This document shows, one piece after another, positions 24,011 to 35,295 of a stretch of 64,000 bases of DNA; the stretch's first letter is position 1, and the number at the start of each line of letters is the position of its first letter. The stretch spans positions 18,597,771 through 18,661,770 of the forward strand of contig OX438743.1 in assembly GCA_949316235.1 (NCBI GenBank), given 5' to 3'. Below the pieces are notes generated by a model. It ran no database searches. It was not told the DNA's origin and saw only the letters and a program-made list of their open reading frames with translations. The DNA is from Oegoconia quadripuncta (lineage: Eukaryota; Arthropoda; Insecta; Lepidoptera; Autostichidae). The translations under genes were made by a program, and so were the position numbers.

Positions 24011-25269
24011 TCCGTATCATGCCCTGCTTGTGTTCAACGACCACACACCACAGCGAATGCGACACATGATACATAACGTTCCCAGTTTTTTATCCTTCCT
24101 CAGAGATAATAACGACTAACCCTTAAAAGTGTTATTGAGACGTGTGTGGCCCTCTTCAGATGTATGAGTACGCTTCATAGAGCGGGTAAAGAAATATTTT
24201 AAGCATTGTTTGTTACGTGGGTGTTTGGTCTCTTTTGTTGTATGTTATAGTTTTATGGAGAAAATAGGAAATTTTATGTCAACCTTAGCATGCGATCTTA
24301 AGCATGCCTCTTATTTATCATCTTCACTGGAATGACTTGAATTCTGGAATGAATCAAGCACATAAGAATGCTCTAATTTCAAACTTGACTGGATTTTGTG
24401 ATATAGGCGTGATGAAAGAGGAATAATAATGGCATCTTTCAGTGCTCATCATTTGAAAATTTTATCATATCACCACCTATAAGAATTAGGTACCCAAGAC
24501 ATGGCTTAATAATAACCAACTACTTTGGAGAAACCTAATTTAAAATGGAAGAGTCACTGAACATTTACAATAGATTTCGATCAAGTCAATAAAATGCAAT
24601 GCTTATAAAGTAACGTTATTTGTAATATAATAAAATAAGTTATAAAGTATCTAGAATACAACAAGTAAATTTTAACGGTCTAGCTTTTTACGCAGGCGTC
24701 CCGCAGCAAACTACGTGAAAAATTGAAAACCGCGTAGCACCTATTTAAATTATGAATCGGGCGTTCGATTTTATGTCCGTTTTACAACAGCGCTATTGTC
24801 ACGTGTGAAACTGTCAACTGCGGTTAATAGGGTAGTGACATACTAATTTTAACTTTTCACTTGACTTCAGATAAAAGAAAAGTAGGATATGTGTTTTACC
24901 CACATACCTGTGTCAGTTCCTCTGTCCCAGTTCAATTTCTGATATTAAAAGACCACTCGTTCTCAATCTTCAGGAGGATAGTTTAGATTATTTAGTTCTT
25001 TCATGATAACGACATAATAATACTTATTGGCCTTGCAAAACACCAAGGGTGTCTTTATTTTAAATCTCTTTTAAGTGCTCTACTAGATGTCTAAAATAAA
25101 TGATAAGAAAAATAAAATAAATGATAAGAAAAGAAAAATAAATAAATAAAGAAGATAAATCTAATAAATAGATGTCTAAATGTCTATGCATAAAGGTGAC
25201 CTCATTGAGTTTGACGAAATTATGTCAGGCAAACACGAATGAACTACCACTACTACGTAGAAGACACTA
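24011..25269. other. AT-rich stretch with A-rich simple sequence
   Basis: AAATAAATGATAAG-type simple repeats lie at about 25095-25165. Nothing else is recognised. Confidence 0.4.
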
Positions 25270-27125
25270 TAGTAGACGCATTACGAACTGAGTCGTCGGG
25301 CCATAAATCATTTTTATCTGTCTATCTCGCTCGCACCTATAGAAATACGTCCATAACAATAGAGCGGCATAGTGATGTGCGTAAGAGTGGTCGAGGTGCA
25401 TATATACAATAATTATAGATCGTGTTGATCGAATGAAACACTGTAGATCGTGTTGTGGCCCTGAAAAGGGCCGTTTTTTGCAATAAATTAATAAATAAAA
25501 AATATCCCTAGGGGATTATTAATTATTCATCCTCATCCGAATCTTCATCATCTGTGTCATCTTCCTGTAGATTTATTATCAGTGGCGGGGCTTCGTCTCT
25601 TAAAATGGCTTTCTGTAAGTCTTTGTCCTGGAGCTCCTCGGCATGCTTCACACATTTGGCCCAATCTTCTTGCGTAACATTATCTATAGCCTTGTGGAGA
25701 AGGATTTCAACATCTGCAATCTTGAATGTATGGTTATTTGCAGCAACTTCTCCTTTGACTTGAGCCCAGATGAGTTCGATGGGGTTATATTGACAATGAT
25801 ATGGTGGCAGTCTTATCACTTCATGACCCCGTTCGTTTGCCAGCTGATCTAAGGCATAAATCTTCTTCGGGTTACTAGCTTTCACTTTTCTTAACAATTC
25901 TTCCTTTATATCTGTATTCAAAAAAGAAATGTTCTTCTTTGTCAACCATTCTTGAATGTCACTTTTTTTTGTAGACGATGTGGGTATCCGTTCCAGTTGC
26001 ATCGAATGGTAGCTGGCGTTATCGATGACTATGACAGAAGGTTCTTCAAGCACATTTAATAAATCAGAAAACCATTCTGTGTATGTGTTACCATCCATTT
26101 CAGTATGGTAGTCAGCGTCCTTGGATTTAACGGCTTTAAAGATTAACTTTGCCTCCGGAACAAAGCCAGTCTTTCCAGAGCCGGCATGGCAAACAATTAA
26201 TCTCTGGCCCTTTCCTACGGGCTGATTCTTGAAACCACCTTCATCATTGTTTCCAAGCCACATGCGTTTTCTTGAGTGGTTTTGATTAACCCATGTCTCG
26301 TCAAGATAAAATCGTGGCCGTTGATCATTTGTTTTTCTGAGCATGTCCAGTTTTCTTAAAAAGTCCATTCTGGCACAGACTATGTCGATTCTTTCCATTA
26401 AATACTTCCGTCCTTCGGCATTTTGCTTATATTTAAAGCCAACTTTCTTTAAAATTTTTCTCATTGAAGAATACCCGCACTTAAAATCAGGCATCTGTTC
26501 TCGGTATTTTTCTAAAATTTTAGTCACGGATGGATACTCTCCGTTGTCATAAAATGAATCAATCGTGCGTCGCAGTACACTTATATCAAAACTGTCTATA
26601 TCGGTGACAGTCGCAGGTTTCTTATAATTTGCTCTCGGTATATTCGGGCTGCCCGATTGGGTGACTTCTGTCTTTATGCGGTCCACGGTCGCTCTACTAA
26701 CTCCACAAAATAGCGCTGCCATGTCACGTGGTTTATTGAAGTTGAGTAAACTTATTTTCTCGGGATCACTTTTCAATTCGTTGAAAGACAGGAACACGTT
26801 GTGAATTACAGTCCGAGCTAGAGCGTTGATATCACCTTTTAATTTATTCAAACCCACGTTAGAAAATAAATTCTCCATTGTGCACAAGAAAGTGTCAAAG
26901 GTGACTGTGTACATTTCATTACATTAATTACATTTATAGCAAAACAACAACCCTAACGGCGCATCGTAACGACCAATCAGGAGTCAGAGTGCTAATGAGG
27001 GTCACAGTGACTCATCGACAGCGCGTACGCAGGTAGCTTTATCGATAACGAACTGCATTGCGTTGCACATTCCTATCGTTATTGACGTTTATGGCCCGAC
27101 GACTCAGTTCGTAATGCGTCAACTA
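25270..27125 (-). mobile_element. Complete Tc1/mariner-superfamily element with DD81E-type transposase
   Basis: The ends are 38-bp inverted repeats that start TAGT(A/T)GACGCATTACG and differ at one position. TA dinucleotides flank both ends (25268-25269 and 27126-27127). The element is 1856 bp and encodes one intact transposase. A shorter relative with the same terminal repeats is inserted in the env region of the provirus at 51470-52595. Confidence 0.92.
25523..26914 (-). CDS. Intact transposase, IS630-Tc1-mariner superfamily, D-D-81-E
   Basis: It probably catalyses cut-and-paste transposition of the surrounding element. The frame is 463 codons from the first ATG. ATG at codon 13 (MENLF) is an equally plausible start. 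An N-terminal helix-turn-helix-like region (about 62-84, with GVSRATVDRI) and a second one (125-162) would bind the terminal repeats. The catalytic residues are D205 (FYLDETW), D298 (VIDNASYH) and E380 (NPIELIW). The 81 residues between the second D and the E are far more than the 34-41 usual for mariner, and the interval contains PTSSTKKSDIQEWL. I recall a DD82E group named Sailor with this layout, and I infer membership. The C terminus is strongly acidic (DDTDDEDSDEDE). No stop or frameshift is seen. Confidence 0.9.
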   Translation of the reverse strand: MYTVTFDTFLCTMENLFSNVGLNKLKGDINALARTVIHNVFLSFNELKSDPEKISLLNFNKPRDMAALFCGVSRATVDRIKTEVTQSGSPNIPRANYKKPATVTDIDSFDISVLRRTIDSFYDNGEYPSVTKILEKYREQMPDFKCGYSSMRKILKKVGFKYKQNAEGRKYLMERIDIVCARMDFLRKLDMLRKTNDQRPRFYLDETWVNQNHSRKRMWLGNNDEGGFKNQPVGKGQRLIVCHAGSGKTGFVPEAKLIFKAVKSKDADYHTEMDGNTYTEWFSDLLNVLEEPSVIVIDNASYHSMQLERIPTSSTKKSDIQEWLTKKNISFLNTDIKEELLRKVKASNPKKIYALDQLANERGHEVIRLPPYHCQYNPIELIWAQVKGEVAANNHTFKIADVEILLHKAIDNVTQEDWAKCVKHAEELQDKDLQKAILRDEAPPLIINLQEDDTDDEDSDEDE

Positions 27126-27966
27126 TAGATAACGACTTCCCGGAGCATTATGTAGAACCACAGATTACCCCCAGATTCCGCATGATGGACAATTTGTACT
27201 TGCATGAAGTGACCATTTTAGGCGGTAGGTGCCGGTTGCGGGAGACGAAACAAATGCGACGTGATTGGCTATGTCAAGGTTACACTACTCCGTAGTGATG
27301 TGACTGTGTAATAAAAAATGTCGATATTTTTTTACACGATTAAGTATATTATAAAAGGATAGGGTCGATTTGGGGTCGAATTCACACTGAGCGCTGTTTC
27401 GTGCGTCAATGTTTTAAAATTATAGAATCTATTCACATAGGCGTAGAGTCTAAAAGATCGAGTGTCACAGAGGACGGTGCGAAAGGAGACCGAGCGTCGA
27501 CTCGCAAATTCGTACATTCGTGCGAATTCATTCTTTGGGATAATTCAGGGAGACGCGGGGCAAATAAAACAAATGCTATACTATGAGAGGGTTCATATCG
27601 CACGTAGCGAGCGACCAGCTCATGAACGCTCACATATAATAGCATTAGGTTTAATTTGACTGGGCGACGCGTGGCTCCACGCGTTGTGCATTGCCCCGTT
27701 TCCCTGAACGAGCCTTAAGGCCACAAACTGGACAACCGACAGCAGGTAGGGAAGCGATAGTGGCGGCGATGACGAGGAAGTCGGCGCCCGCGATTTGATC
27801 GAATGCATTTTATATGTAACTATTCTCGATGGTAGCGATGACAGTTGCGCGATCTACCCACTCGTCGAGAACAATAAACCTAGCATTAGACCGCCACCGC
27901 CGCCGTTTGCTGTCAGTTGTCGTTTAGTTTGTGGCCTAATAATTAATTAAACATTTTGATGGGGGG

Positions 27967-28141
27967 ACGCCAGCGACTTGATCTTTGAGGTCACTTTTCG
28001 TGTTCATTGTATTAATCGTACGATTTTATTTTCACCACGTTCGATTAAGTACGTGAACACCCAAAACAAAATTGGCGTAAAAAAATCATACAATTAATAC
28101 ATGAACACGAAAAGTGACCTCAAAGATCAAATCGCTGGCGT
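27967..28141. repeat. Palindromic MITE-like element
   Basis: The arms of about 50 bp start ACGCCAGCGA and end TCGCTGGCGT, with GATCTTTGAGGTCACTTTTC mirrored on the other side. The spacer of about 70 bp is AT-rich. The target duplication is not evident. Confidence 0.7.
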
Positions 28142-28247
28142 GTCGAGGTCTATTAACGGAGACAATTCTGGGAACAGCATCATGTTACTGACACAATTGA
28201 CAATGCAATAACATTGTCATCGCTTTCTATTATTACATTCTATTCTA

Positions 28248-28504
28248 CAGCCTGTTTCCTAGGTCCCCCTAATGCCGAAAGGGGATGATTCTACCCATCA
28301 ATATGAACAACTTTTACTATGGGACCAACTTCGAATTCGCGAAAAAAAATCTACTGTTCCATAGAAAAAGTTCATACCTACTCGACAAAAATGTATGCAA
28401 CAGCTAATTTTTTTTTCGCGAATTCGATGGTCCCGTAGTAAAAGTTGTTCATATTGATGGGTAGAATCATCCCCTTTCGGCATTAGGGGATGTGAAACAG
28501 GCTG
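28248..28504. repeat. Palindromic MITE flanked by TA, 257 bp
   Basis: The ends CAGCCTGTTTC/GAAACAGGCTG are flanked by TA on each side (28246-28247 and 28505-28506). The arms of about 85-95 bp pair almost throughout (GGGGATGATTCTACCCATCA and its complement, then TTCGCGAAAAAAAA). The TA target suggests mobilisation by a Tc1/mariner-type transposase. Confidence 0.8.
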
Positions 28505-29170
28505 TATATGTACCTATATACCAAGTTCTAACTCAATCGAATACCAGGAAATGTATCAAATGTAACTTGTATGATTTTATATAACACAGACAAACACCAC
28601 CGGGATAGGTGAATGAAACTAAATAAAAGCTTGAAATACTTTCGATCGACCACTTTCATCCTAGCCTTAATTTATTTTACAAGTAGAATATCGATAGCGA
28701 TCAGACCCATCCGACTTACTACACTAGCGTTACACGCGCCAATGACAAAAAGAGATGAACATAGTAATTATAGTAATGAGAGAAAGGGATCATTCAAGAA
28801 AGACATCAACGCGAGCTAAAATTTTTCATCTGCAACCGTTTTATGTCCATTATAACTCGATCTCCGCGAAATATAAAATAAATAATAATTTTACTTACCG
28901 ATGGAAAGTAATGTTATCCTTCTTGAAGCTGGACGTCCTCGAGTTCTTTCCACACCATTTTACGACACAGGTTGACATTTTTCAGTAATTCAAAGCTCAA
29001 AAAATACGTAAGAAAGTTATTTAAAATTACGTGCACACAGATCCCATACTTGGTCGGTACTGAAGTGGCTTAATCAAGTAATTATTTACATCAGTGCAAA
29101 ATCATAGATGAGTGGCGCGCGCCGTAGGCCCTGTATGCGGTATCTATTGGGGGTAATCTGTGTGTAGAAC

Positions 29171-31044
29171 AGAGTTTGGAATTAGCCTAGTACAGAGCGC
29201 ACTTGTTTAACTCTCCACTGAGACAATATATATACCGGCCTGAATTCTTGGAACCAGTTTAACCTCAACATTGAGGCTGAAGTAGGAATGATGATGAAAA
29301 GATCGTAATATCATCAGCCTAAGATAAAGCACTATTCGCTTACAGATCGATTCTCACAAAGACGGATTCGGGACGGGTTCACGAAGAAATTTGTCTTTAA
29401 TTCTAGTCTCTCAAGGTATTCATTTAGAACTCAAAAGTGTAAGTCTTTATCCTCATCTTTCTTATTCATGTCAGTCTGTATAGACTACCTCAGACCACAG
29501 ACCTCCCAAAGGTTTTTATTTGAAACAGGACTACTGCTCTTATATAGAGCAGCTGCTTTACCAACAACGAGGCTGTATGGTGCATAACCTTTGCCTATCC
29601 TATGTGGATAAATTAAACTAAAAAAAAAAAAAGAGCAGCTGCTGCTTCAAGTCGTCAGACTACCTTAGTTCGCGATTATCATTCGAGAAACTTTATTTCC
29701 AATGAAAGAGCCTGTCTGACAACAGCACATTGATTGGTGGAGCAAACCGCCAACTGACGGAATTCTACAGAGAGTTCGTACAAGATTTGCAACCGGTATG
29801 AATGAATCTTCCTACCGCCTGCTTCGCCTTTTATGGAGGATATTGGGAGCGTCGAGTACAAACCGTAAAGACCGCTTCTTTTGGCGCTCCTCACTGACAC
29901 CAATGATACTGTTGCCTATTATTAATCTATACTTACTGTATGTTACTAATATGCTCACATCACGATGAATCCTTAGTCGGCTTTTACAGCTCCCACGGCC
30001 CACGGTTAATCTAACTATTTTGTTTTGCCGAACAAGTGTGGAATTTCCCTGACTCTCGCGGTTTGATAGAACACGCCAATTCACTGATGCTGTTTAGGGG
30101 CATAGATTTGATATCCACGGGGGCGAGTCTTAGAGTGCGTTTTACTGAAAAACGAAGACGCGGCGGAGCAAAACAATGAGACAGGAATTATTAAATCTTT
30201 ATTTTAGTGAGTTCATAAAGCATTTAGTTTTGTTCATTAAGAACCGTCACAGAATTAATACAGTACTAACGGCACCGTTACAAACGTGACAACATTATGA
30301 ATACCTGTCTAACTAGATACCTGTCTCATTATATCATATAGAATATAATAGCTATAAAAATTTGACGTCATTCACATCATTTTACAGATCCCTATCTTGT
30401 GACAATGTTACCAGAAGTTACCACGATGACCGTAACATTACACTTTTAGTATAAGCAGATCTCTCAGCGTTCACATTTCCGATGACGTCCCGAGGCCAGC
30501 TTACACTAGTAGTTTTGTTGTCGACTATATGACCAGACTAATACATACACACTCCTCATATCCCCGAAGACCCAGACACTTCTATAGCTTTTTAAAAAGC
30601 CGACGCATCTCCAGGCCCTACGTCTCCGTGATATTTATCCTAAACGGCAGAAATTCGTAGCTCTGTCCAAGCCTCTGTTTCTAGGGGATCCCACTTCTGA
30701 AGTTCTAGGGAAAATGGAAGGGACCAGCCTGTAAAATAGCGACCTCGACGCCTTCACATTGTTTTACCAACGTCGCGTGTTGTACCGTTGTCTGGGCAAG
30801 AGTCCTCCGGATGATACCATTTAAAGAGGCGTAGCGGGACTGAGTTCCGGCTCTGCAGAGGCGGGAAAGTAGTTTAAGAAGAAGGTAGCGGGATTTTAAT
30901 TGAATGAAAATCTCTAGTATTACTTATTGTATGAGTCACTGAGGCATTGTAGCAGTTGTTCAGCAAGTCGCAGAGATAACCATGCAGCGACCATTGTTAT
31001 ATTCGCAGAAACAATTCCGAGCCCTGTGAAGGCTATCTAAAGTA
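29171..31044. other. Mixed spacer, no supported gene
   Basis: Minus-strand open frames at 29679-30084 and a short plus-strand frame near 30585-30725 have no recognised domain. An A-run near 29621-29634 adjoining a TATGTGGATAAATTAAACT block may be a retroposon end. Nothing firm. Confidence 0.3.
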
Positions 31045-31674
31045 CACTGAAAAAAATGGGATTTGGGCTTACCTCAAAAAGCATCATCCATCACCACAAT
31101 TTCGTCGTTTGAGGTGAAATTAAACTAAAGGACGATATGTTTGATATGACGACTACCTATTTCGCATTACAAGGTGAAATTAATAGTACGTACTTTAAAA
31201 TTGACTTTACGTTGAAGACGACAACGACTGTTCGAGTACGATATTTTATACAATGATCGTACTCGAGGCATTTTAATGGTGCAGACCATGAAAAAGGTTT
31301 TTAACGCAACAGGTTATTCGAATTCTCATTTAAAACGAATTACACTTTTCAATACATTCTTAAAACGCTTACTGTTTGGCGTACAACACTTGTCTTACGT
31401 CCAATAAGGCCAATGTTACGACGAATATGTTATAATATTTTGCATTACACCTGAAGCTAAATTAAACTTCACATACGGTAGACACTGCCGTACTCACTTT
31501 GATTTTGATCAATGTGATCGTGTTGAACGTCTTAATGTAAAGCTATTTTCGCTTTAAAAATTAGGCTTATTACATTAGTAACGTTATAACCAAATTGACA
31601 CAACTTACCAGTTTTTCAATCATTTGGACTTGCATAATCGCCTCATCTTACAACGTTCTTCGTTATTCGATCAT

Positions 31675-32390
31675 AACACTAAAAACGCCCTACTGACGAC
31701 TAAATTAATGTTATTTTAGGCGTTATCGTTCATACATATGCGTCAATTTATGTGGTGTGCATGGTCAAATTAACGGTAAATTAGACCAATCAGGTGGTAG
31801 TTTAACGTATTTAGAACACTATAAACGCCGTACTGACGACTAAATTCATATTACATAAGACGTTAACGTTCATACATACGCCAATTTATGTGGTGTGTAA
31901 GGTCAAATTAATCAAACAAACGGCAAATTAGACTGATCAGGCGGCAGTTTAAAGTATTTGGAACACTAAAAACGCCGTATACTGCCGACTAAATTTATAT
32001 TAAATAAGGCGTTATCGTTCATACATACGTCAATTTATGTGGTGTGTATGGTCAAATTAAACGGCAAATTAGACCAATCAGGCGGTAGTTTAACGTATTC
32101 AGAACACTAAAAACGCCATACTGACGACTAAATTCACATTACATAAGGCGTTAACGTTCATACATACGCCAATATAAGTGGTGTGTATGGTCAAATTAAT
32201 CAAACAGACGGAAAATTAGACGGATCAGGCGGCAGTTTAAAGTATTTGGAACACTAAAAACGCCGTACTGCCGACTAAATTTATATTACATAAGGCGTTA
32301 TAGTTCATACATACGTCAACCGATGTGGTTTCTATAGTAAAAAAAAACAAACAGACACAATTCTAACCAATCAAACGGCAGTTTTACATA
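31675..32390. repeat. Subterminal tandem repeat, alternating 140 and 147 bp units
   Basis: Five units begin AACACT(A/T)(A)AAACGCC at 31675, 31815, 31962, 32103 and 32250. Periods alternate 140, 147, 141, 147, because every second unit carries an extra ATCAAACA(A/G)ACGG segment. The array is therefore 2.5 copies of a dimer of about 288 bp. Units share GACGACTAAATT, GGCGTTATCGTTCATACAT and a GGTCAAATTAA block. Confidence 0.85.
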
Positions 32391-32565
32391 TAAAAAAATG
32401 TTAGGTTATTTTTTAAACTAAAAGGTTACTTTTTTATTCATTTCGACTGGCAACACTGCGCCATCCGCATGGCATGAACGCATGAACGAACGAAAAAGTG
32501 AGAAGTGTAGTAGTCCAGCGGATATTCTCTTGTTGTGGGTGAGTTTTAAACGAAAAATACTGAGA

Positions 32566-33973
32566 ATGGCAGACCAGTATACGTCTGACTTACTGACGCT
32601 TTGGGGGCTAAACCATCTCGTCGGAATATTTACTGGTAAGTACGTGTTTAGGTTGTTTGTGTACGTGATGGAAGTTTGTGGGATGTAAAGTGTACTTACA
32701 TTTATGAAAACATGTTAAGTTTATCATGGAACTCCGGCTCAGATAGCTTTTTAGAATTTGTACTAACTAACTTTTTCAACTTGTGAGACAAATTGTCATT
32801 GTGAGTCCAGCCAGACACAAAGAATAAAATATATTTATATAGGGAATAATATAATGCAAGAGAAAGATAAAAAGCCTTAGACCTATGTACAAGTACATGC
32901 ATGATTACAAAAATAAAAGTTTACTCGTAAATGTTTTACATACATTATACATAAATAAAGCCTTTTCACAACTTTTGGTGTGAATATGGACCACTATTGG
33001 ACAAAAGCCTCACCTGTGCCTTTCCAAATATGACCAATTTTCTTCCACTTTTTTTTTGGTCGACTGTTACCCAAAATGGCTTATTCACTTGTGGATTTTG
33101 TGTCACCTTTACATCACTATCATCATCCTAACCAAAGGACGTTCACCGTTATTGTTAACATTTTGTCGTCTATCATTTTCAAATAGGTATATATTGCATG
33201 AACTGAGCTATATTTTCTTGGTATATACAGGTGTGGATCCAGCGAATCACTTTCTAAAATTATATTAAGTTGATAGCTCTTTTTCTAATTACATAAACAA
33301 GAAATGGCATGAATTTTAGAAATGTCACATAGTTGTAGTTATAAGAAGTTGAGCTTTAATGACCATGTTTCAGATTCCAGTTGAAATTGAAGTGTTTAAC
33401 AGATTTAAAGTAAATAAATATAACATTTCTAAAATGCATACCATCCCCTACTTGTTTATAAAATTAGAAAAAGAGCTGTCAACTTAAATTAAATTTTTAG
33501 GAAGTGGTTTGTTGGAATCGACACCAATATTATACTTAATTATTTTTATACACAAAGAATTTAATAATATTAACATAAATCTCATTACTTAGTTTGGAGT
33601 AGATCTGTGGTTTTGCATATCAGATTCAATTTATTCCTAATAAACATAAAATAGGTCAATGTTTTGCTTTCCGTTTGTGATTCAGCAACAAATTTATCAG
33701 TATACTTGGATAAGCTCTGCTTGACCTTGGTGCACAAGCGCCTTGCACTGCAGGGAATGTAGCACCCTTCAAGCATGTAACTTCTATGTTAAGTACCTAT
33801 CACTCCTGGTATATGGGTATATTTTTATAGATGCGAGAATTGATGCAGTCGCATTGGGACTGTTAAAAGAAAATGATGTAGAAAATCTGATAACAGCCGT
33901 TGGAGACAAGGTCAAGTTTTTGGCAAACTTGTCCATATGGAAACAAGACAACAAAGCCTCCCATGTAAACAGG
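32566..33973 (+). CDS. Two-exon SAM-domain protein (exons 32566-32635 and 33831-33973)
   Basis: Exon 1 runs from ATG (in frame with an earlier ATG at 32482) to TTTACTG|GTAAGT. Exon 2 begins after TTTTTATAG and ends at AACAGG|GTTAGT. Joined in phase, they give about 71 residues with the sterile alpha motif pattern: LLTLWGLNHLVGIF in exon 1, then IDAVALGLLKENDVENLI and GDKVKFLANLSIWK in exon 2. SAM domains mediate protein oligomerisation. Further exons are possible: 34163 onward (VMFYKDLEDFGLLR) or 37750-37800 (VKYFYYESETELTSESK), and a short last exon near 38902. The location inside a candidate transposon suggests an element-encoded accessory protein, but a host gene carrying insertions is not excluded. 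Confidence 0.6.
32940..33060 (-). mobile_element. LINE 3' fragment
   Basis: Reads on the minus strand as GTGGAAGAAAATTGGTC, GGTGAGGCTTTTGTCC and AATAGTGGTCCATATTC, a dispersed lepidopteran repeat motif from memory. The ends are unclear. Confidence 0.35.
33230..33525. repeat. Inverted-repeat element, about 100-bp arms
   Basis: GGTGTGGATCCAGCGAATC on the left pairs imperfectly with the mirrored GGAATCGACACC on the right. AGCTCTTTTTCTAATT and TAAACAAG also pair across the centre. It lies in the intron between the SAM exons. Confidence 0.6.
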
Positions 33974-34730
33974 GTTAGTCAATTATTAAATTTCTTTTTT
34001 TGTTTCTCACATTGTCCTACTCAAAAATGGTACAACATGTAATTAATAGATTGAAATATTAAATGCCAATACTTTTTCATTTACTAGTTCAGATGCAAAA
34101 TCCAAAATTTTTTTTTGGATTGTATATAAGTACGTAGGTACCTACTGAATATTTTTTTTTAGGTAATGTTTTATAAGGATTTGGAAGATTTTGGCCTACT
34201 ACGGTTTGCCATAAAAAAAAACAAAATGGCGTTCATGTATCAAACTTGTTTATTTCTTTAGCTGATATCAATACATACAAGAAATGTGATACTTATAACA
34301 AAATCCCCTATCTAAAGTGTGAGGTTTCCAAGACATAAACTGTCAAAGTTGTATTGCTGCATGGGGACCACCATGGTGGGGCCATCGAGTTATAATTTTA
34401 AAAGAGTGAAATATAGACAAGCAGGGTATAAAAACGTTAAAAATTTTTTAGGATTCTGCCAGTATGTATTCTGGATTGATGGTCTCTATGCCAGTATCAC
34501 CCGCAAGTAGCTAGCTCAGGGGAATGTTTATCTCTGAGACACAGTAAACTATCTATGGATAGTGTTGTTGTGGGATTATAAATAAGAATATATATTTAAA
34601 ATACATAAAAGTGTGTAATTTGAAATGTTTTTTACTTGTTACAGGCTGGCTCGTTTCTACCAAAACGTAATGCAAGTGGAATTTTATATAACACTTATTT
34701 GCGCAAGAGAAGGGTTTTCATTCAAAAGAA

Positions 34731-35145
34731 AATTATTTAAAAATGTTATTTATGATTGTTCCAAGAATAAGTTTTACTATCACCAGCTTTTTTTTATAGA
34801 TATAGATAGATAGGTCGAAATGTGAAATTTTTTTTTGGATTTCCCATACTAAGTTGTGTCACGTGACCGGACACTTTGTATTGGAAGGCCACTATCACCA
34901 GCTTTTTTTATAGATATAGATAGATATAGTGGCCTTCCAATACAAAGTGTCCCGTCACGTGACACAACTTAGTATGGGAAATCCAAAAATTTTTTCCACA
35001 TTTCGACCTACGTCTGTATGGGAAAGTTGTTTGTTATCATATCACGGACACTATTACCAGTTTCTTTTTCAAAGATTGATTACCAAATTAAGAAATACTA
35101 CATAGATAATCTTGGAACAATCATAAATAACATTTTTAAATAATT
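34731..35145. repeat. Nested fold-back structure
   Basis: The inner arms of 84 bp (34812-34895 and 34926-35009) are nearly perfect. The outer arms of 36 bp (34731-34766 and 35110-35145) also pair. A segment ACCAGCTTTTTTTATAGATA occurs directly repeated, once before the inner arm and once in the loop. This looks like template switching or a fold-back insertion. Confidence 0.7.
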
Positions 35146-35164
35146 ATAAAAATCAAGTAATAAA

Positions 35165-35293
35165 AGTCATGAAAACTTAAACGGGAAAAGAAAAAGAGGA
35201 AGACCGAGAATAAACTACATGCAGCAAACAAAAGAGAAGTTGAACGTCGTGTCGTATCAGGAGGTCAAGAGGAAGGCGGAGAGCAGAGAGATA
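35165..35293 (+). pseudogene. LINE ORF terminus, left part, split by insertion
   Basis: AAAAAGAGGAAGACCGAGAA encodes a KRGRPRINYM-like motif followed by KRKAESREIY. It continues at 37418-37470 (TCTCCACCGACAAGAGCATG, then a GAT microsatellite) once the inserted transposon is excluded. It matches the copy at 5350-5495. Confidence 0.65.
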
Positions 35294-35295
35294 TA

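Larger units (their letters stand above)
27159..29162. mobile_element. Non-autonomous DNA transposon with 8-bp target duplication
   Basis: Perfect 14-bp inverted ends CACAGATTACCCCC are extended imperfectly to about 27 bp (then GAT(T/A)CCGCAT). They are flanked by the identical 8-mer TGTAGAAC at 27151-27158 and 29163-29170. An 8-bp duplication points to the hAT or P superfamilies (Merlin is also possible). The ends do not decide between them. The 2004 bp contain no transposase, and two palindromic MITEs have inserted (27967-28141 and 28248-28504). Confidence 0.8.

Noticed and set aside
31675..32390. CRISPR-like array
   Set aside because: Units of 140-147 bp are contiguous tandem repeats with no short repeat/spacer alternation, in a eukaryotic transposon setting.
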